From Ureibacillus chungkukjangi (GTDB lineage: Bacteria > Bacillota > Bacilli > Bacillales_A > Planococcaceae): a DNA stretch of 35,776 nucleotides. The stretch lies in NCBI RefSeq assembly GCF_003217295.1, contig NZ_QJTJ01000006.1, positions 1-35,776 of the forward strand, given 5' to 3'. Below the pieces are notes generated by a model, which saw only the letters and a list, made by a program, of their open reading frames with translations, had not been told where the DNA came from and did not search any database. Of this stretch, positions 24,647 through 32,991 are shown one piece after another. The position numbers and the translations under genes were made by a program. Numbering within the stretch: the stretch's first letter is position 1; every line of letters starts with the position of its first letter.

Positions 24647-26572
24647 ATGAAGTGGATATCTACCATTTCTAAGAATCGGTTAAAGTTAATTGTCTATGGT
24701 TTTATATTATTTGGATTGGCTGTTGTTATTCGGTTATTTTATGTTCAAGTTATTCAGCATGATGAGCTAACAGAACTTGCTAAGGAAAACTGGGATAGAG
24801 AGATTCCATTTGCGTCTGAAAGAGGAGAAATTGTAGACCGCGACGGGGAAGTTATTGTAACAAATAAATTAGCTCCAACTCTTTATTTTATGCCTGCTCA
24901 GAATGATAATATTGAGGAAGCTGCCAAGCAAATTGCTTCAGTATTAGAGCTAGATGAAAAAGAGTTATTTGAGAAAATGAACAAACGAACTTATTTAGTT
25001 AAACTTGCACCTGAAGCAAAGAATATTACCTACGAGCAAGCAGTAAAAATTCAAAGCCTCAAAATAGACGGGCTATATAGTGGTGTAGATTATGTCCGAC
25101 ATTATCCTTATGGAGACTTATTATCTCGTTTCGTAGGATTTACTGGCTATGATACACAAGGCCTTGCAGGGATTGAATACCAGTATGATAAGGTATTAAC
25201 ATCTAGAGAAGCTGCGATTCGACTCTTTACTGATGCACAAGGGAATTCCCTACCTCATGTGGACGATGAATGGCGTGAAGGAGATCAAGGTGCAACAGTA
25301 GAGTTAACCATTGATCTAGAAGTACAAAAGGTTATAGAGAGAGAACTTTCTCAAGCGATGGAAAAATATGATGCCGATCAAGCATTAGCAATTGCTATGA
25401 ATGTGAATACTGGTGAGATATTAGGGTTGTCATCCTATCCTACATATGATCCTGCTAATTATAAAGACGTAGATCAATCCATATATAACCGAAATCTACC
25501 GGTTTGGATGACCTATGAGCCAGGTTCTACCTTTAAAATTATCACATTAAGTGCAGCACTTGAAGAAGGTGTTGTAGACTTAGAGAAGGATACGTTTTAT
25601 GACAAAGGCTATGTAATGGTTGAGGATTCTCGCCTGCGCTGCTGGAAACGTGAGGGACACGGGCAAGAAACCTTTTTAGAGGTTGTAGAAAATTCCTGTA
25701 ACCCAGGCTTTATCGAGATGGGACAAAGGGTAGGCTCTGAAAAGCTTCTGCAATATATTAAAGACTTTGGTTTTGGTGAAGCAACTGGTTCTAACATTCC
25801 AGGGGAAGCATCCGGGATACTTTTTTCTAAAGAAGCTTTTGGCCCAGTCGAGCATGCAACGACCTCCTTTGGTCAAGGGATTTCTGTGACACCGATTCAA
25901 CAGGTGCAAGCTGTAGCAGCTGCTGTAAATGGCGGAAAATTATATAAGCCTTATGTGGTTTCAAAAGTAGTCGATCCAGAAAGTGGCAAAGTAATTCTTA
26001 ATAATAAGCCAGAATTGAAAAAATCTGTAATTAGTGAGGAGACATCCGCACTAGTTCGTAACGCTTTAGAATCTGTAGTTGCAAATGGTTCTGGTAGAGC
26101 AGCCTTCCGTGATGGCCTTCGTATCGGAGGAAAAACAGGTACAGCACAAAAAGTTGTGGATGGTCGTTATAAAGATGGCGAATATATCGTATCATTTATA
26201 GGATTTGCTCCTGCAGACAATCCAGAAGTTGTTGTTTATGTGGCTATTGATAATCCAAAAAGCTCAACAGTATTTGGTAGTACGATTGCTGCACCAATCG
26301 TTGGTCAAATTATCGAGGACATTGCACCAACAGTTGGAATAGAAGTGAACCGTGAAGGACAGATGGAAAAGCAATATCGCTGGGGAGACCCTATTACAGA
26401 TCGAGTACCTAACTTAGTAGGCTATTCGGTGGATGAATTAGCGAATTTGCAGTATCCATTTAAAATAGAGATACATGGTGAAGGACAGCTTGTCAAAGCG
26501 CAATTACCAGAAGCGGACAATATTCTAGAACAAGATGGGACAATACATCTTTATTTAGACGAAAAAAATTAG
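24647..26572 (+). CDS. spoVD: Stage V sporulation protein D (spore cortex transpeptidase)
   Basis: A class B PBP of 641 residues (B. subtilis SpoVD about 646), used with SpoVE in spore cortex synthesis in the mother cell. Transmembrane helix about 12-34; catalytic Ser294 in STFK, SCN (349-351), KTG (495-497); a single C-terminal PASTA domain (from about residue 585). ATG 24647 is 10 nt after GAGGTG; the longer frame from TTG 24602 overlaps the promoter. In B. subtilis murE follows spoVD; here the next gene is mraY. Confidence 0.93.
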   Translation: MKWISTISKNRLKLIVYGFILFGLAVVIRLFYVQVIQHDELTELAKENWDREIPFASERGEIVDRDGEVIVTNKLAPTLYFMPAQNDNIEEAAKQIASVLELDEKELFEKMNKRTYLVKLAPEAKNITYEQAVKIQSLKIDGLYSGVDYVRHYPYGDLLSRFVGFTGYDTQGLAGIEYQYDKVLTSREAAIRLFTDAQGNSLPHVDDEWREGDQGATVELTIDLEVQKVIERELSQAMEKYDADQALAIAMNVNTGEILGLSSYPTYDPANYKDVDQSIYNRNLPVWMTYEPGSTFKIITLSAALEEGVVDLEKDTFYDKGYVMVEDSRLRCWKREGHGQETFLEVVENSCNPGFIEMGQRVGSEKLLQYIKDFGFGEATGSNIPGEASGILFSKEAFGPVEHATTSFGQGISVTPIQQVQAVAAAVNGGKLYKPYVVSKVVDPESGKVILNNKPELKKSVISEETSALVRNALESVVANGSGRAAFRDGLRIGGKTGTAQKVVDGRYKDGEYIVSFIGFAPADNPEVVVYVAIDNPKSSTVFGSTIAAPIVGQIIEDIAPTVGIEVNREGQMEKQYRWGDPITDRVPNLVGYSVDELANLQYPFKIEIHGEGQLVKAQLPEADNILEQDGTIHLYLDEKN

Positions 26573-26583
26573 TGATTAACTTC

Positions 26584-26599
26584 TTAGTGTAAACACTAA
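26584..26599. promoter_or_regulatory. Inverted repeat upstream of mraY
   Basis: TTAGTGT-AA-ACACTAA, perfect 7-bp arms. Half-site TTAGTG is shared with the palindromes near 3506 and 6986 but the spacing differs. No regulator known; it lies where murE would start in B. subtilis. Confidence 0.35.
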
Positions 26600-26658
26600 A
26601 ATTTGATTTTATAAACAATACTAAAAGAAGAAAGAACAGAAATTAGAGGAGATTTAAC

Positions 26659-27633
26659 ATGACAATCGCAACAATAGTAACCATTCTAGCAATTTCATTT
26701 ATCGTTTCAGTGATTTTGGCACCTGTATTCATTCCATTACTTCGTCGGCTGAAATTCGGACAGAGTATTCGTGAAGAAGGTCCACAATCACATATGAAAA
26801 AAGCTGGAACACCAACAATGGGTGGCATAATTTTCTTGATTTCGATAATTGCTACAACGGTAATTGTTGGAAATATATCTGATATCTTTACGACTCAATC
26901 TGTCGTAATCATATTAGTATTAGCTGGTTTTGGATTGATCGGATTTTTAGATGATGGTATTAAAGTAATTTTTAAACGTAATTTAGGATTAACTTCATTA
27001 CAAAAGCTGATTGGTCAAATTATCATTTCAATCGCTGCATTCCTATTATTACGCCTGGGATCTTTTGATACATCAATAAGTGTTCCATTTACAGAGTGGT
27101 CTATTGATTTAGGGATTTTATATGTGGGGTTTTTAATCTTCTGGTTGGTAGGCTTCTCAAATGCAGTGAACTTAACAGATGGTTTAGATGGTTTAGTTGC
27201 TGGAACAGCATCAATTGCCTTTACTGCATTCGGTGTTATCGCTTTATTTAATGAACAAGCAGATGTTGCTTTGTTTACATTTGCAGTTACTGGTGCACTT
27301 TTAGGGTTTTTAATTTTTAATGCCAATCCTGCAAAGGTATTTATGGGAGATACGGGCTCATTAGCTTTAGGTGGTGCCCTTGCCCTAGTATCGGTTTTAG
27401 TAAAGGCTGAACTGCTTTTACTACTAATTGGTTTAGTGTTTGTTATTGAAACATTATCGGTAATCTTACAGGTAGCAAGCTTTAAATTACGAGGAAAACG
27501 TATTTTTAAAATGAGTCCTATTCATCACCATTTTGAGCTATCAGGCTGGTCTGAACGTAAGGTAGTAGGCGTCTTTTGGTCAACAGCAGTAGTTGTTGCG
27601 TTAATCGCAGTCGTATCGGAGGCATTGCTATGA
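26659..27633 (+). CDS. mraY: Phospho-N-acetylmuramoyl-pentapeptide-transferase MraY
   Basis: Transfers phospho-MurNAc-pentapeptide to undecaprenyl phosphate to form lipid I in the membrane. 324 residues, about ten transmembrane helices. Conserved segments: KAGTPTMGGIIF, FLDDGIKVIFKRNLGLT, the NAVNLTDGLDGL motif, FMGDTGSLALGG and MSPIHHHFELSGW with the histidine cluster. GAGGAG lies 9 nt before ATG 26659. The stop overlaps the murD start (ATGA). Confidence 0.97.
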   Translation: MTIATIVTILAISFIVSVILAPVFIPLLRRLKFGQSIREEGPQSHMKKAGTPTMGGIIFLISIIATTVIVGNISDIFTTQSVVIILVLAGFGLIGFLDDGIKVIFKRNLGLTSLQKLIGQIIISIAAFLLLRLGSFDTSISVPFTEWSIDLGILYVGFLIFWLVGFSNAVNLTDGLDGLVAGTASIAFTAFGVIALFNEQADVALFTFAVTGALLGFLIFNANPAKVFMGDTGSLALGGALALVSVLVKAELLLLLIGLVFVIETLSVILQVASFKLRGKRIFKMSPIHHHFELSGWSERKVVGVFWSTAVVVALIAVVSEALL

Positions 27634-28979
27634 TTCAATATACAAAATTACAACATAAGAAGGTATTAGTTCTCGGTTTAGCCAAAAGTGGTGTCGCAGC
27701 AGCAGAACTACTCCACGAACTAGGTGCTTTTGTTACGGTAAATGATTCAAAGCCCTTTGATGAAAATCCACAGGCACAGAGCCTTTTGGAAAAAGGGATT
27801 ACAGTTATTTGTGGGCGTCACCCAGAGGACTTACTAGATGAAGGATTTGAACTAGTTGTTAAAAATCCAGGTATTCCTTATTCAAATCCAATCGTGGATG
27901 ATGCGGTTAAGCGTGGCCTTCAAGTAATAACGGAAGTAGAACTCGCTTATTTAGTTAGCGAGGCTCCTATAGTCGGAATCACAGGGACAAACGGAAAGAC
28001 AACGACTACTACTTTAATATTTGAAATGTTAAATAGTGGAGGTAAAAAACCATTAATCGCTGGGAATATTGGGACGGTTGCTTGTGGTGTTGCTGCTAGT
28101 GCAAGTAAGGAAAATGTGATTGTTACTGAACTTTCCTCCTTCCAATTAATGGGGACGAAGGAGTTTAAGCCAAAAATTGCAATTTTAACAAATCTTTATG
28201 ATGCTCACTTAGATTATCATGGTACTTTTGAGGATTATGCAGAGGCTAAATTCAACATTACGAGAAATCAAGATGAAACAGATTGGTTAATTTATAACAG
28301 AGAGCAAGAGATTGTTCAGAAGTATGCTGCTAAATCAAATGCACAAAAAGTTCCATTTAGCTCAAATGGACGTTCCAATGAGGGAATTAGTGCAGATGAA
28401 ACAACGATTTACTGGCAGGGTGAGGCCATTTTAGAAAGAGTAAATATTGCACTACCCGGGAAACATAATTTAGAAAATATCTTAGCAGCACTTGCTGCAT
28501 GTATTTTATATGGCTGTGAAATAGAAGCGTTAGAAGAAGTGCTAAAAACATTTACTGGTGTTCGGCACCGTACCCAATTTGTTCGTGAATGGAATGGAAG
28601 AAAAATTTACAATGACTCAAAAGCGACCAACTGCTTAGCGACAAAGGTTGCTCTAGACGCTTTTACACAGCCAACGATTTTACTGGCTGGTGGATTAGAC
28701 CGAGGCCACTCCTTTGAGGAGCTGCGAGCATCTATGAAAAATGTTAAAAGTGTTGTAGCATTTGGTCAAACTGGTGAAAGATTTATCGAGTTTGCAAAAT
28801 CCTGTGGAGTGGAAGAAGCGGTATTAGCAGAGAATGTTGAAGTTGCAGTGCCAAAAGCAGCCTCTATTTCACAAAGTGGGGATGTCATATTGTTATCACC
28901 TGCATGTGCAAGCTGGGATCAGTATAAAAGCTTTGAAATTAGAGGCGATTTATTCATTGATGCAGTCATGAAGCTTTAA
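27630..28979 (+). CDS. murD: UDP-N-acetylmuramoyl-L-alanine--D-glutamate ligase MurD
   Basis: ATP-dependent addition of D-Glu to UDP-MurNAc-L-Ala. 449 residues (B. subtilis about 451). N-terminal VLVLGLAKSGVAAAE nucleotide fold, P-loop GTNGKTTT (119-126), central HLDYHGTFEDYAEAKFNI with the lysine expected to be carbamylated, NDSKATN, and C-terminal LSPACASWDQYKSFEIRGD. ATG 27630 overlaps the mraY TGA and has CGGAGG upstream; in-frame starts inside mraY are unlikely. Confidence 0.96.
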   Translation: MIQYTKLQHKKVLVLGLAKSGVAAAELLHELGAFVTVNDSKPFDENPQAQSLLEKGITVICGRHPEDLLDEGFELVVKNPGIPYSNPIVDDAVKRGLQVITEVELAYLVSEAPIVGITGTNGKTTTTTLIFEMLNSGGKKPLIAGNIGTVACGVAASASKENVIVTELSSFQLMGTKEFKPKIAILTNLYDAHLDYHGTFEDYAEAKFNITRNQDETDWLIYNREQEIVQKYAAKSNAQKVPFSSNGRSNEGISADETTIYWQGEAILERVNIALPGKHNLENILAALAACILYGCEIEALEEVLKTFTGVRHRTQFVREWNGRKIYNDSKATNCLATKVALDAFTQPTILLAGGLDRGHSFEELRASMKNVKSVVAFGQTGERFIEFAKSCGVEEAVLAENVEVAVPKAASISQSGDVILLSPACASWDQYKSFEIRGDLFIDAVMKL

Positions 28980-29021
28980 GTCGCGCTAATGAATAGAATA
29001 TTTGAACGAATGATCAAACCT

Positions 29022-29049
29022 AGTGCTTAGAGGTAAAGCTCTAAGCACT
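29022..29049. promoter_or_regulatory. Perfect hairpin in the murD-spoVE gap
   Basis: AGTGCTTAGAG (29022-29032) / CTCTAAGCACT (29039-29049), 11 bp with no mismatch, loop GTAAAG, no T tract. GAATATT (28996-29002) just upstream is a perfect sigma-E -35 but no matching -10 is spaced correctly. Confidence 0.6.
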
Positions 29050-29080
29050 GTATTAGATATAAGAGGAAAGGATGCCTTAA

Positions 29081-30166
29081 CTGAAGTTTACTTATAAGAG
29101 AATCTTCATAATTTCTGCAATCTTATTGTCATTGATAGGAATCATTTTCATTTATTCGGCCGGTACATATTGGAGCTCTATGCATTATGAAGGGGAGTTA
29201 CCCTTCTATCTGAAGCAAAGTATTTACTTGATATTAGCTATTGTCGTATTTTTATTTATAACAAATATGCCCATTTTTACCGAGGAAAAGACTTGGATAA
29301 TACTTTATGTCATTTCGTTATTATTGTTAGTTCTTGTTTTAATACCGGGAATCGGTCTTGTTAGAAATGGTTCACAAAGCTGGATTGGTCTTGGTCCCTT
29401 AACGATTCAACCAGCAGAGATAGTGAAAATTACGACCTTGATGTATTTAAGCTTTTTACTAAGTAAAGTAAGAAATGATGAACGTGTTGTTCAGCTAAAG
29501 CATTTTTTAATTATTATCATTCCCTGTGGATTAATCATGCTGCAGCCCGATTTTGGTTCTGTTTTCATATTAGTTGTAGCATCATTTATCTTGTTATTCA
29601 TTGCCAAATATCCGATTAAATTATATGTCGGCTTTATTGGACTAGGTGTCATTGGATTGATTGCCTTAATCGTCTCTGCACCATATCGCTTAAAACGTAT
29701 CCAAGCTTTTCTCAATCCTTGGGAAGATCCATTAGGTAGTGGGTTCCAAGCTGTTCAGTCTTTACTTGCCATAGGTCCAGCCGGATTACTTGGACATGGC
29801 TTCCAAGAGAGTCGTCAAAAGTTTTTATATTTACCAGAGCCTCAAAATGACTTTATCTTTTCTATTATTTTAGAGGAGGTTGGCTTCTTAGGTGGCTGTG
29901 TCGTGTTAGCCCTTTTTGCAGTATTTATATACTCAGGGTGCGGATTGGCTGTTCAATCATTGAAGAGTTCAGATTTTTATGCGATCTCGGCTTTAGTTGG
30001 AATGGTCGGATTCCAAGCAGCGTTAAATATTGGCGTTGTTATTGGGTTAATACCAGTAACAGGGGTGACCTTGCCATTCATTAGTTATGGTGGTACGTCA
30101 CTAATGATTATTTGGTTTGTAGTAGCGATTATTGTGAGCTTTGCAAATCGAACCGATATCACGTAA
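29081..30166 (+). CDS. spoVE: SEDS glycosyltransferase SpoVE (FtsW/RodA family)
   Basis: Lipid II polymerase of the SEDS family, working with a class B PBP; SpoVE pairs with SpoVD for cortex synthesis. About ten transmembrane helices; conserved SQSWIGLGPLTIQPAEIVK, LLQPDFGS, NPWEDPLGSGFQAVQSLLAIG, PEPQNDFIFSIILEE and PFISYGGTS. The start is unusual. With ribosome binding sequence AAAGGA (29067-29072), the well-spaced codon is CTG 29081, giving 361 residues with a full first helix. The only upstream in-frame ATG (29072) is stopped two codons later (ATG CCT TAA CTG). TTG 29126 lacks a ribosome binding site and would truncate helix 1. Identity as spoVE rather than ftsW rests on position. Confidence 0.88.
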   Translation: MKFTYKRIFIISAILLSLIGIIFIYSAGTYWSSMHYEGELPFYLKQSIYLILAIVVFLFITNMPIFTEEKTWIILYVISLLLLVLVLIPGIGLVRNGSQSWIGLGPLTIQPAEIVKITTLMYLSFLLSKVRNDERVVQLKHFLIIIIPCGLIMLQPDFGSVFILVVASFILLFIAKYPIKLYVGFIGLGVIGLIALIVSAPYRLKRIQAFLNPWEDPLGSGFQAVQSLLAIGPAGLLGHGFQESRQKFLYLPEPQNDFIFSIILEEVGFLGGCVVLALFAVFIYSGCGLAVQSLKSSDFYAISALVGMVGFQAALNIGVVIGLIPVTGVTLPFISYGGTSLMIIWFVVAIIVSFANRTDIT

Positions 30167-30219
30167 GTTTAACAGTAGTTTTTAAACAAAAATAGTGGAG
30201 GAAAGGAGGAGTAAAAATT

Positions 30220-31062
30220 ATGGAAAAGGTAATTGATATTGAAGAAAGAATCCCGACCCTAAGGGAAAAAAGAAGAAAAAGAACAAATTTTAAATTTATC
30301 TTCTTACTAGTATTATTTTTAGTAACATTATTTTTACTCCTTTACTTTCAATCTCCGTATAGCGAAATCAAAAAAGTCGAAGTGATTGGTGCTGGGTTAG
30401 TAGAGGCAGATGCTTATAAAGAACAAGCTGCTTTACAAACAGGAGATTCGATGTGGGGATTTACTACAAATGATATTGAGGACAAAATCAGCGAATATCA
30501 TTGGGTGAAGGGTGTAAATGTACAAAGAAAATGGTTAACGACTGTTCAAATTGAAGTGGAAGAGTGGGAAAAGGTTGCTTATATCTCCCTTGATAATAAA
30601 CTTTACCCTATGCTAGAAAATGGGGATGTGTTAAAGGAAGTAAGTAGTCTTGAGCCAATAGATGCACCATTATTTTTAGAATTTGATGATGAAAAATTGA
30701 GAAAAAGATTATTAACAGAGCTTGCAAAGCTAGATCCAACGGTTTTATCGCTTATCTCTCAAATCAATTCAACCCCTTCAAGCAGCGACCCATATGCGGT
30801 CACTCTTTATATGAATGACGGGTATGAGGTTCGTGCTGAAGTAACAACTTTAGCAGAAAAGCTAAATTATTATCCTTCCATTGTAGCTCAAATTGAAAGT
30901 ACAGGAAGCTATGAAAAAGGAATAATTGATATAGAAGTTGGTTCATACTACAGATCTTATCTAGATGAATATGCCCAATTTGATTTTAATATTGATGAAT
31001 CTGGTGAAGCGGTGATCGAAGAACAGGAAGTGATCGATGATGAAGATACCACTTCAGAGTAA
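30220..31062 (+). CDS. divIB: Cell division protein DivIB (FtsQ)
   Basis: A 280-residue bitopic division protein: basic cytoplasmic tail (TLREKRRKRTNFK), one transmembrane helix (about 24-44), a POTRA domain beginning at SPYSEIKKVEVIGAGLVEADAYKEQ, then the FtsQ-type beta domain, and an acidic C-terminus. It stabilises FtsL-DivIC at the septum. Several GGAGG-like ribosome binding sequences lie upstream of ATG 30220. In B. subtilis murG and murB lie between spoVE and divIB; here they are absent. Confidence 0.93.
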   Translation: MEKVIDIEERIPTLREKRRKRTNFKFIFLLVLFLVTLFLLLYFQSPYSEIKKVEVIGAGLVEADAYKEQAALQTGDSMWGFTTNDIEDKISEYHWVKGVNVQRKWLTTVQIEVEEWEKVAYISLDNKLYPMLENGDVLKEVSSLEPIDAPLFLEFDDEKLRKRLLTELAKLDPTVLSLISQINSTPSSSDPYAVTLYMNDGYEVRAEVTTLAEKLNYYPSIVAQIESTGSYEKGIIDIEVGSYYRSYLDEYAQFDFNIDESGEAVIEEQEVIDDEDTTSE

Positions 31063-31759
31063 AAAAAATAACAAATTTACAAGAAAGCAGCTCATCATAC
31101 TAATTGTATGTATCACAACAGGATTTATTATTGGTTATTCGTATAAACTAACAAAAAATCACGAAAAAATTAATAATTCCTATATCGATCAGGAAGAATC
31201 CTATAGAGAGGATTTGATTGATCAGCAGGAGAGAAATAAGGAATTAGCTGAAGAGCTTAATGATCTGCAAAATCGCTTAAGAGAATATGAAAAATCCTTT
31301 GCGGAAAATGAAGTGGAATATGAGCATTTAATAGAAGAGGCTGAAAAATTACGGTTGTTGCTAGGGATAATTCCGGCACAGGGAGGAGGTATTCAGGTTA
31401 CATTAAAGGATAATGAATATAACCCGAATTCCACAAATCCAAATGAATACATCGTACATGAAAGCCATGTTTTATCAGTTATCAATGAACTGAAAATTTC
31501 AGGAGCAGAAAGTATTGCTATTAATGGACAAAGGTTAAAATCGAATTCATATATCAGATGTAATGGCCCGGTTATTACAATTGATGGAAAGCAATATCCA
31601 GCACCATTTGTAATCGAAGCAGTTGGTGATTCTAAAACCCTTGTATCATCTTTAAAAATTGTTGGTGGAGTTTTCGACCAATTACTGAGTGATAATATTG
31701 TTGTGACAATCGAGGAAAAAAATCTAATACAAATGCCTTCAATAAATGATGAGGCGTAA
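31037..31759 (+). CDS. ylxW: DUF881 family protein (YlxW-like)
   Basis: A 240-residue membrane-anchored protein: transmembrane helix at about 17-34, coiled coil about 45-105 (rich in Glu, Leu and Arg), then the DUF881 domain (GGGIQVTLKDNEY, ISGAESIAINGQRL, DGKQYPAPFVIEAVG). Its start overlaps divIB by 26 nt. The adjacent gene has the same fold. Role in division or signalling is unproven; position matches B. subtilis ylxW. Confidence 0.85.
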   Translation: MMKIPLQSKKNNKFTRKQLIILIVCITTGFIIGYSYKLTKNHEKINNSYIDQEESYREDLIDQQERNKELAEELNDLQNRLREYEKSFAENEVEYEHLIEEAEKLRLLLGIIPAQGGGIQVTLKDNEYNPNSTNPNEYIVHESHVLSVINELKISGAESIAINGQRLKSNSYIRCNGPVITIDGKQYPAPFVIEAVGDSKTLVSSLKIVGGVFDQLLSDNIVVTIEEKNLIQMPSINDEA

Positions 31760-31801
31760 AATTATTCGAGGACAAGCCTATAACGTTTAGGAGGGGAACC
31801 G

Positions 31802-32521
31802 ATGACAAACAAAATAGTTACCAGAATAACGATTATATCATTTATTGTAGGTATTATGATTTCTGTACAATATAATACGGTTCAGAACCCGACTACAAGG
31901 GACACACGGGATATTTGGGCTATTAGGCAGGAATTGTCACAGGAAAAAGAAAATCACTCAGAACTATTAAGAGAAATCGCAAATTACAACGAATTTGTTG
32001 AACAATATGAAGATAATGATACAAATAACCAAGCTGTTTTATTGAATAACACGGTAGAGGATCTCAAACGTCAAATTGGTTTATTATCAGTAGATGGTCC
32101 AGGGCTTGAATTAGAAATTACTCCTGCTGCTGAATTAATCCAATTTGGTTATGAGATTGAACCTATTTCACCTGATTTATTAATTCGATTAGTTAATGAA
32201 ATTTACCGATATGATGGCCTTTATATTGAAATTAACGGACAACGGCTTACTCATACATCAGCAATTCGAGACATTAATGGTGTCACAACCGTAAATAGTG
32301 TTCCAATCGATGACGCAGAAATTACCATCAAAATTATCACTGAAACCTTCGAAAAAGCTGAAAAACTATATGGTTACTTATACGCTTCGACATTTAGGGA
32401 TGATTTCTATCTCGATAACTTAAATTTAAGTATCAACGAAGCGCAAAGAGCTATTACCATTGCAGAATTTGATGGAAAATTATCAACAGATTATTTAGTT
32501 GAAAACAACGAAGGGGAATAA
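31802..32521 (+). CDS. ylxX: DUF881 family protein (YlxX-like)
   Basis: A 239-residue paralogue of the preceding gene: an N-terminal membrane helix, short coiled coil (about 40-85) and DUF881 domain with GLYIEINGQRLTHTSAIRDI matching the partner's INGQRLKSNSYIR. AGGAGGGGAACCG precedes the ATG. The tandem pair and the adjacent sbp match B. subtilis ylxW-ylxX-sbp. Confidence 0.85.
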   Translation: MTNKIVTRITIISFIVGIMISVQYNTVQNPTTRDTRDIWAIRQELSQEKENHSELLREIANYNEFVEQYEDNDTNNQAVLLNNTVEDLKRQIGLLSVDGPGLELEITPAAELIQFGYEIEPISPDLLIRLVNEIYRYDGLYIEINGQRLTHTSAIRDINGVTTVNSVPIDDAEITIKIITETFEKAEKLYGYLYASTFRDDFYLDNLNLSINEAQRAITIAEFDGKLSTDYLVENNEGE

Positions 32522-32523
32522 CT

Positions 32524-32892
32524 ATGTGGTTACCATTATTAGGGTTAATATTAGGCTTGAGCTTAGGTTTGTTAACCGATATACAAATTCCTGCTATTTA
32601 TGAAAATTATTTATCAATTGCTGTTTTAGCAGCATTAGATACTTTGTTTGGTGGGATTCGAGCAAATTTACAGCAAGTGTATGACGACAAGGTATTTTTA
32701 TCAGGTTTTTTCTTCAATATAGCCCTTGCAGCTGGACTAGCATTTTTAGGTGTTCATCTAGGTGTTGACCTTTATTTAGCTGCCATTTTTGCCTTTGGTG
32801 TCCGGTTATTCCAAAATATTGCAGTCATTCGACGAATTTTGATAGTAAAATGGGAAGAGAGACATATAAAAAAGGATGAAAATACAGTATAA
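32524..32892 (+). CDS. sbp: Small basic protein Sbp (DUF1290)
   Basis: A 122-residue membrane protein with three to four hydrophobic helices, starting MWLPLLGLILGLSLGLL and containing AALDTLFGGIRANL, matching the DUF1290 family found just before ftsA. The ATG is one base after the ylxX stop, with AAGGGGAATAA as ribosome binding region. The basic C-terminus (RRILIVKWEERHIKKDE) faces the cytoplasm. Function unknown. Confidence 0.88.
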   Translation: MWLPLLGLILGLSLGLLTDIQIPAIYENYLSIAVLAALDTLFGGIRANLQQVYDDKVFLSGFFFNIALAAGLAFLGVHLGVDLYLAAIFAFGVRLFQNIAVIRRILIVKWEERHIKKDENTV

Positions 32893-32927
32893 TAGCTGTA
32901 AAATGATATCGTATATATGATTTTATT

Positions 32928-32956
32928 TAGACATTACTATGGAATTACAATAGAAT
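32928..32956 (+). promoter_or_regulatory. Sigma-A promoter of ftsAZ
   Basis: TAGACA (32928-32933), 17-bp spacer, TAGAAT (32951-32956), in the 99-bp gap before ftsA. Separate ftsAZ promoters are known in B. subtilis. Confidence 0.5.
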
Positions 32957-32991
32957 AAAATATAGTAGGAAACGAAGGAGGTGCGGAAGTG

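Noticed and set aside
29015-29022. Possible sigma-E -10 after the perfect -35 GAATATT at 28996
   Set aside because: CAAACCTA matches only about five of eight positions and the spacer is 12 bp instead of 14.
32929-32958. Possible sigma-H promoter before ftsA (GAAT-type -10)
   Set aside because: The -10 pattern fits, but no AGGA-type -35 lies at the required distance; the sigma-A reading is better.
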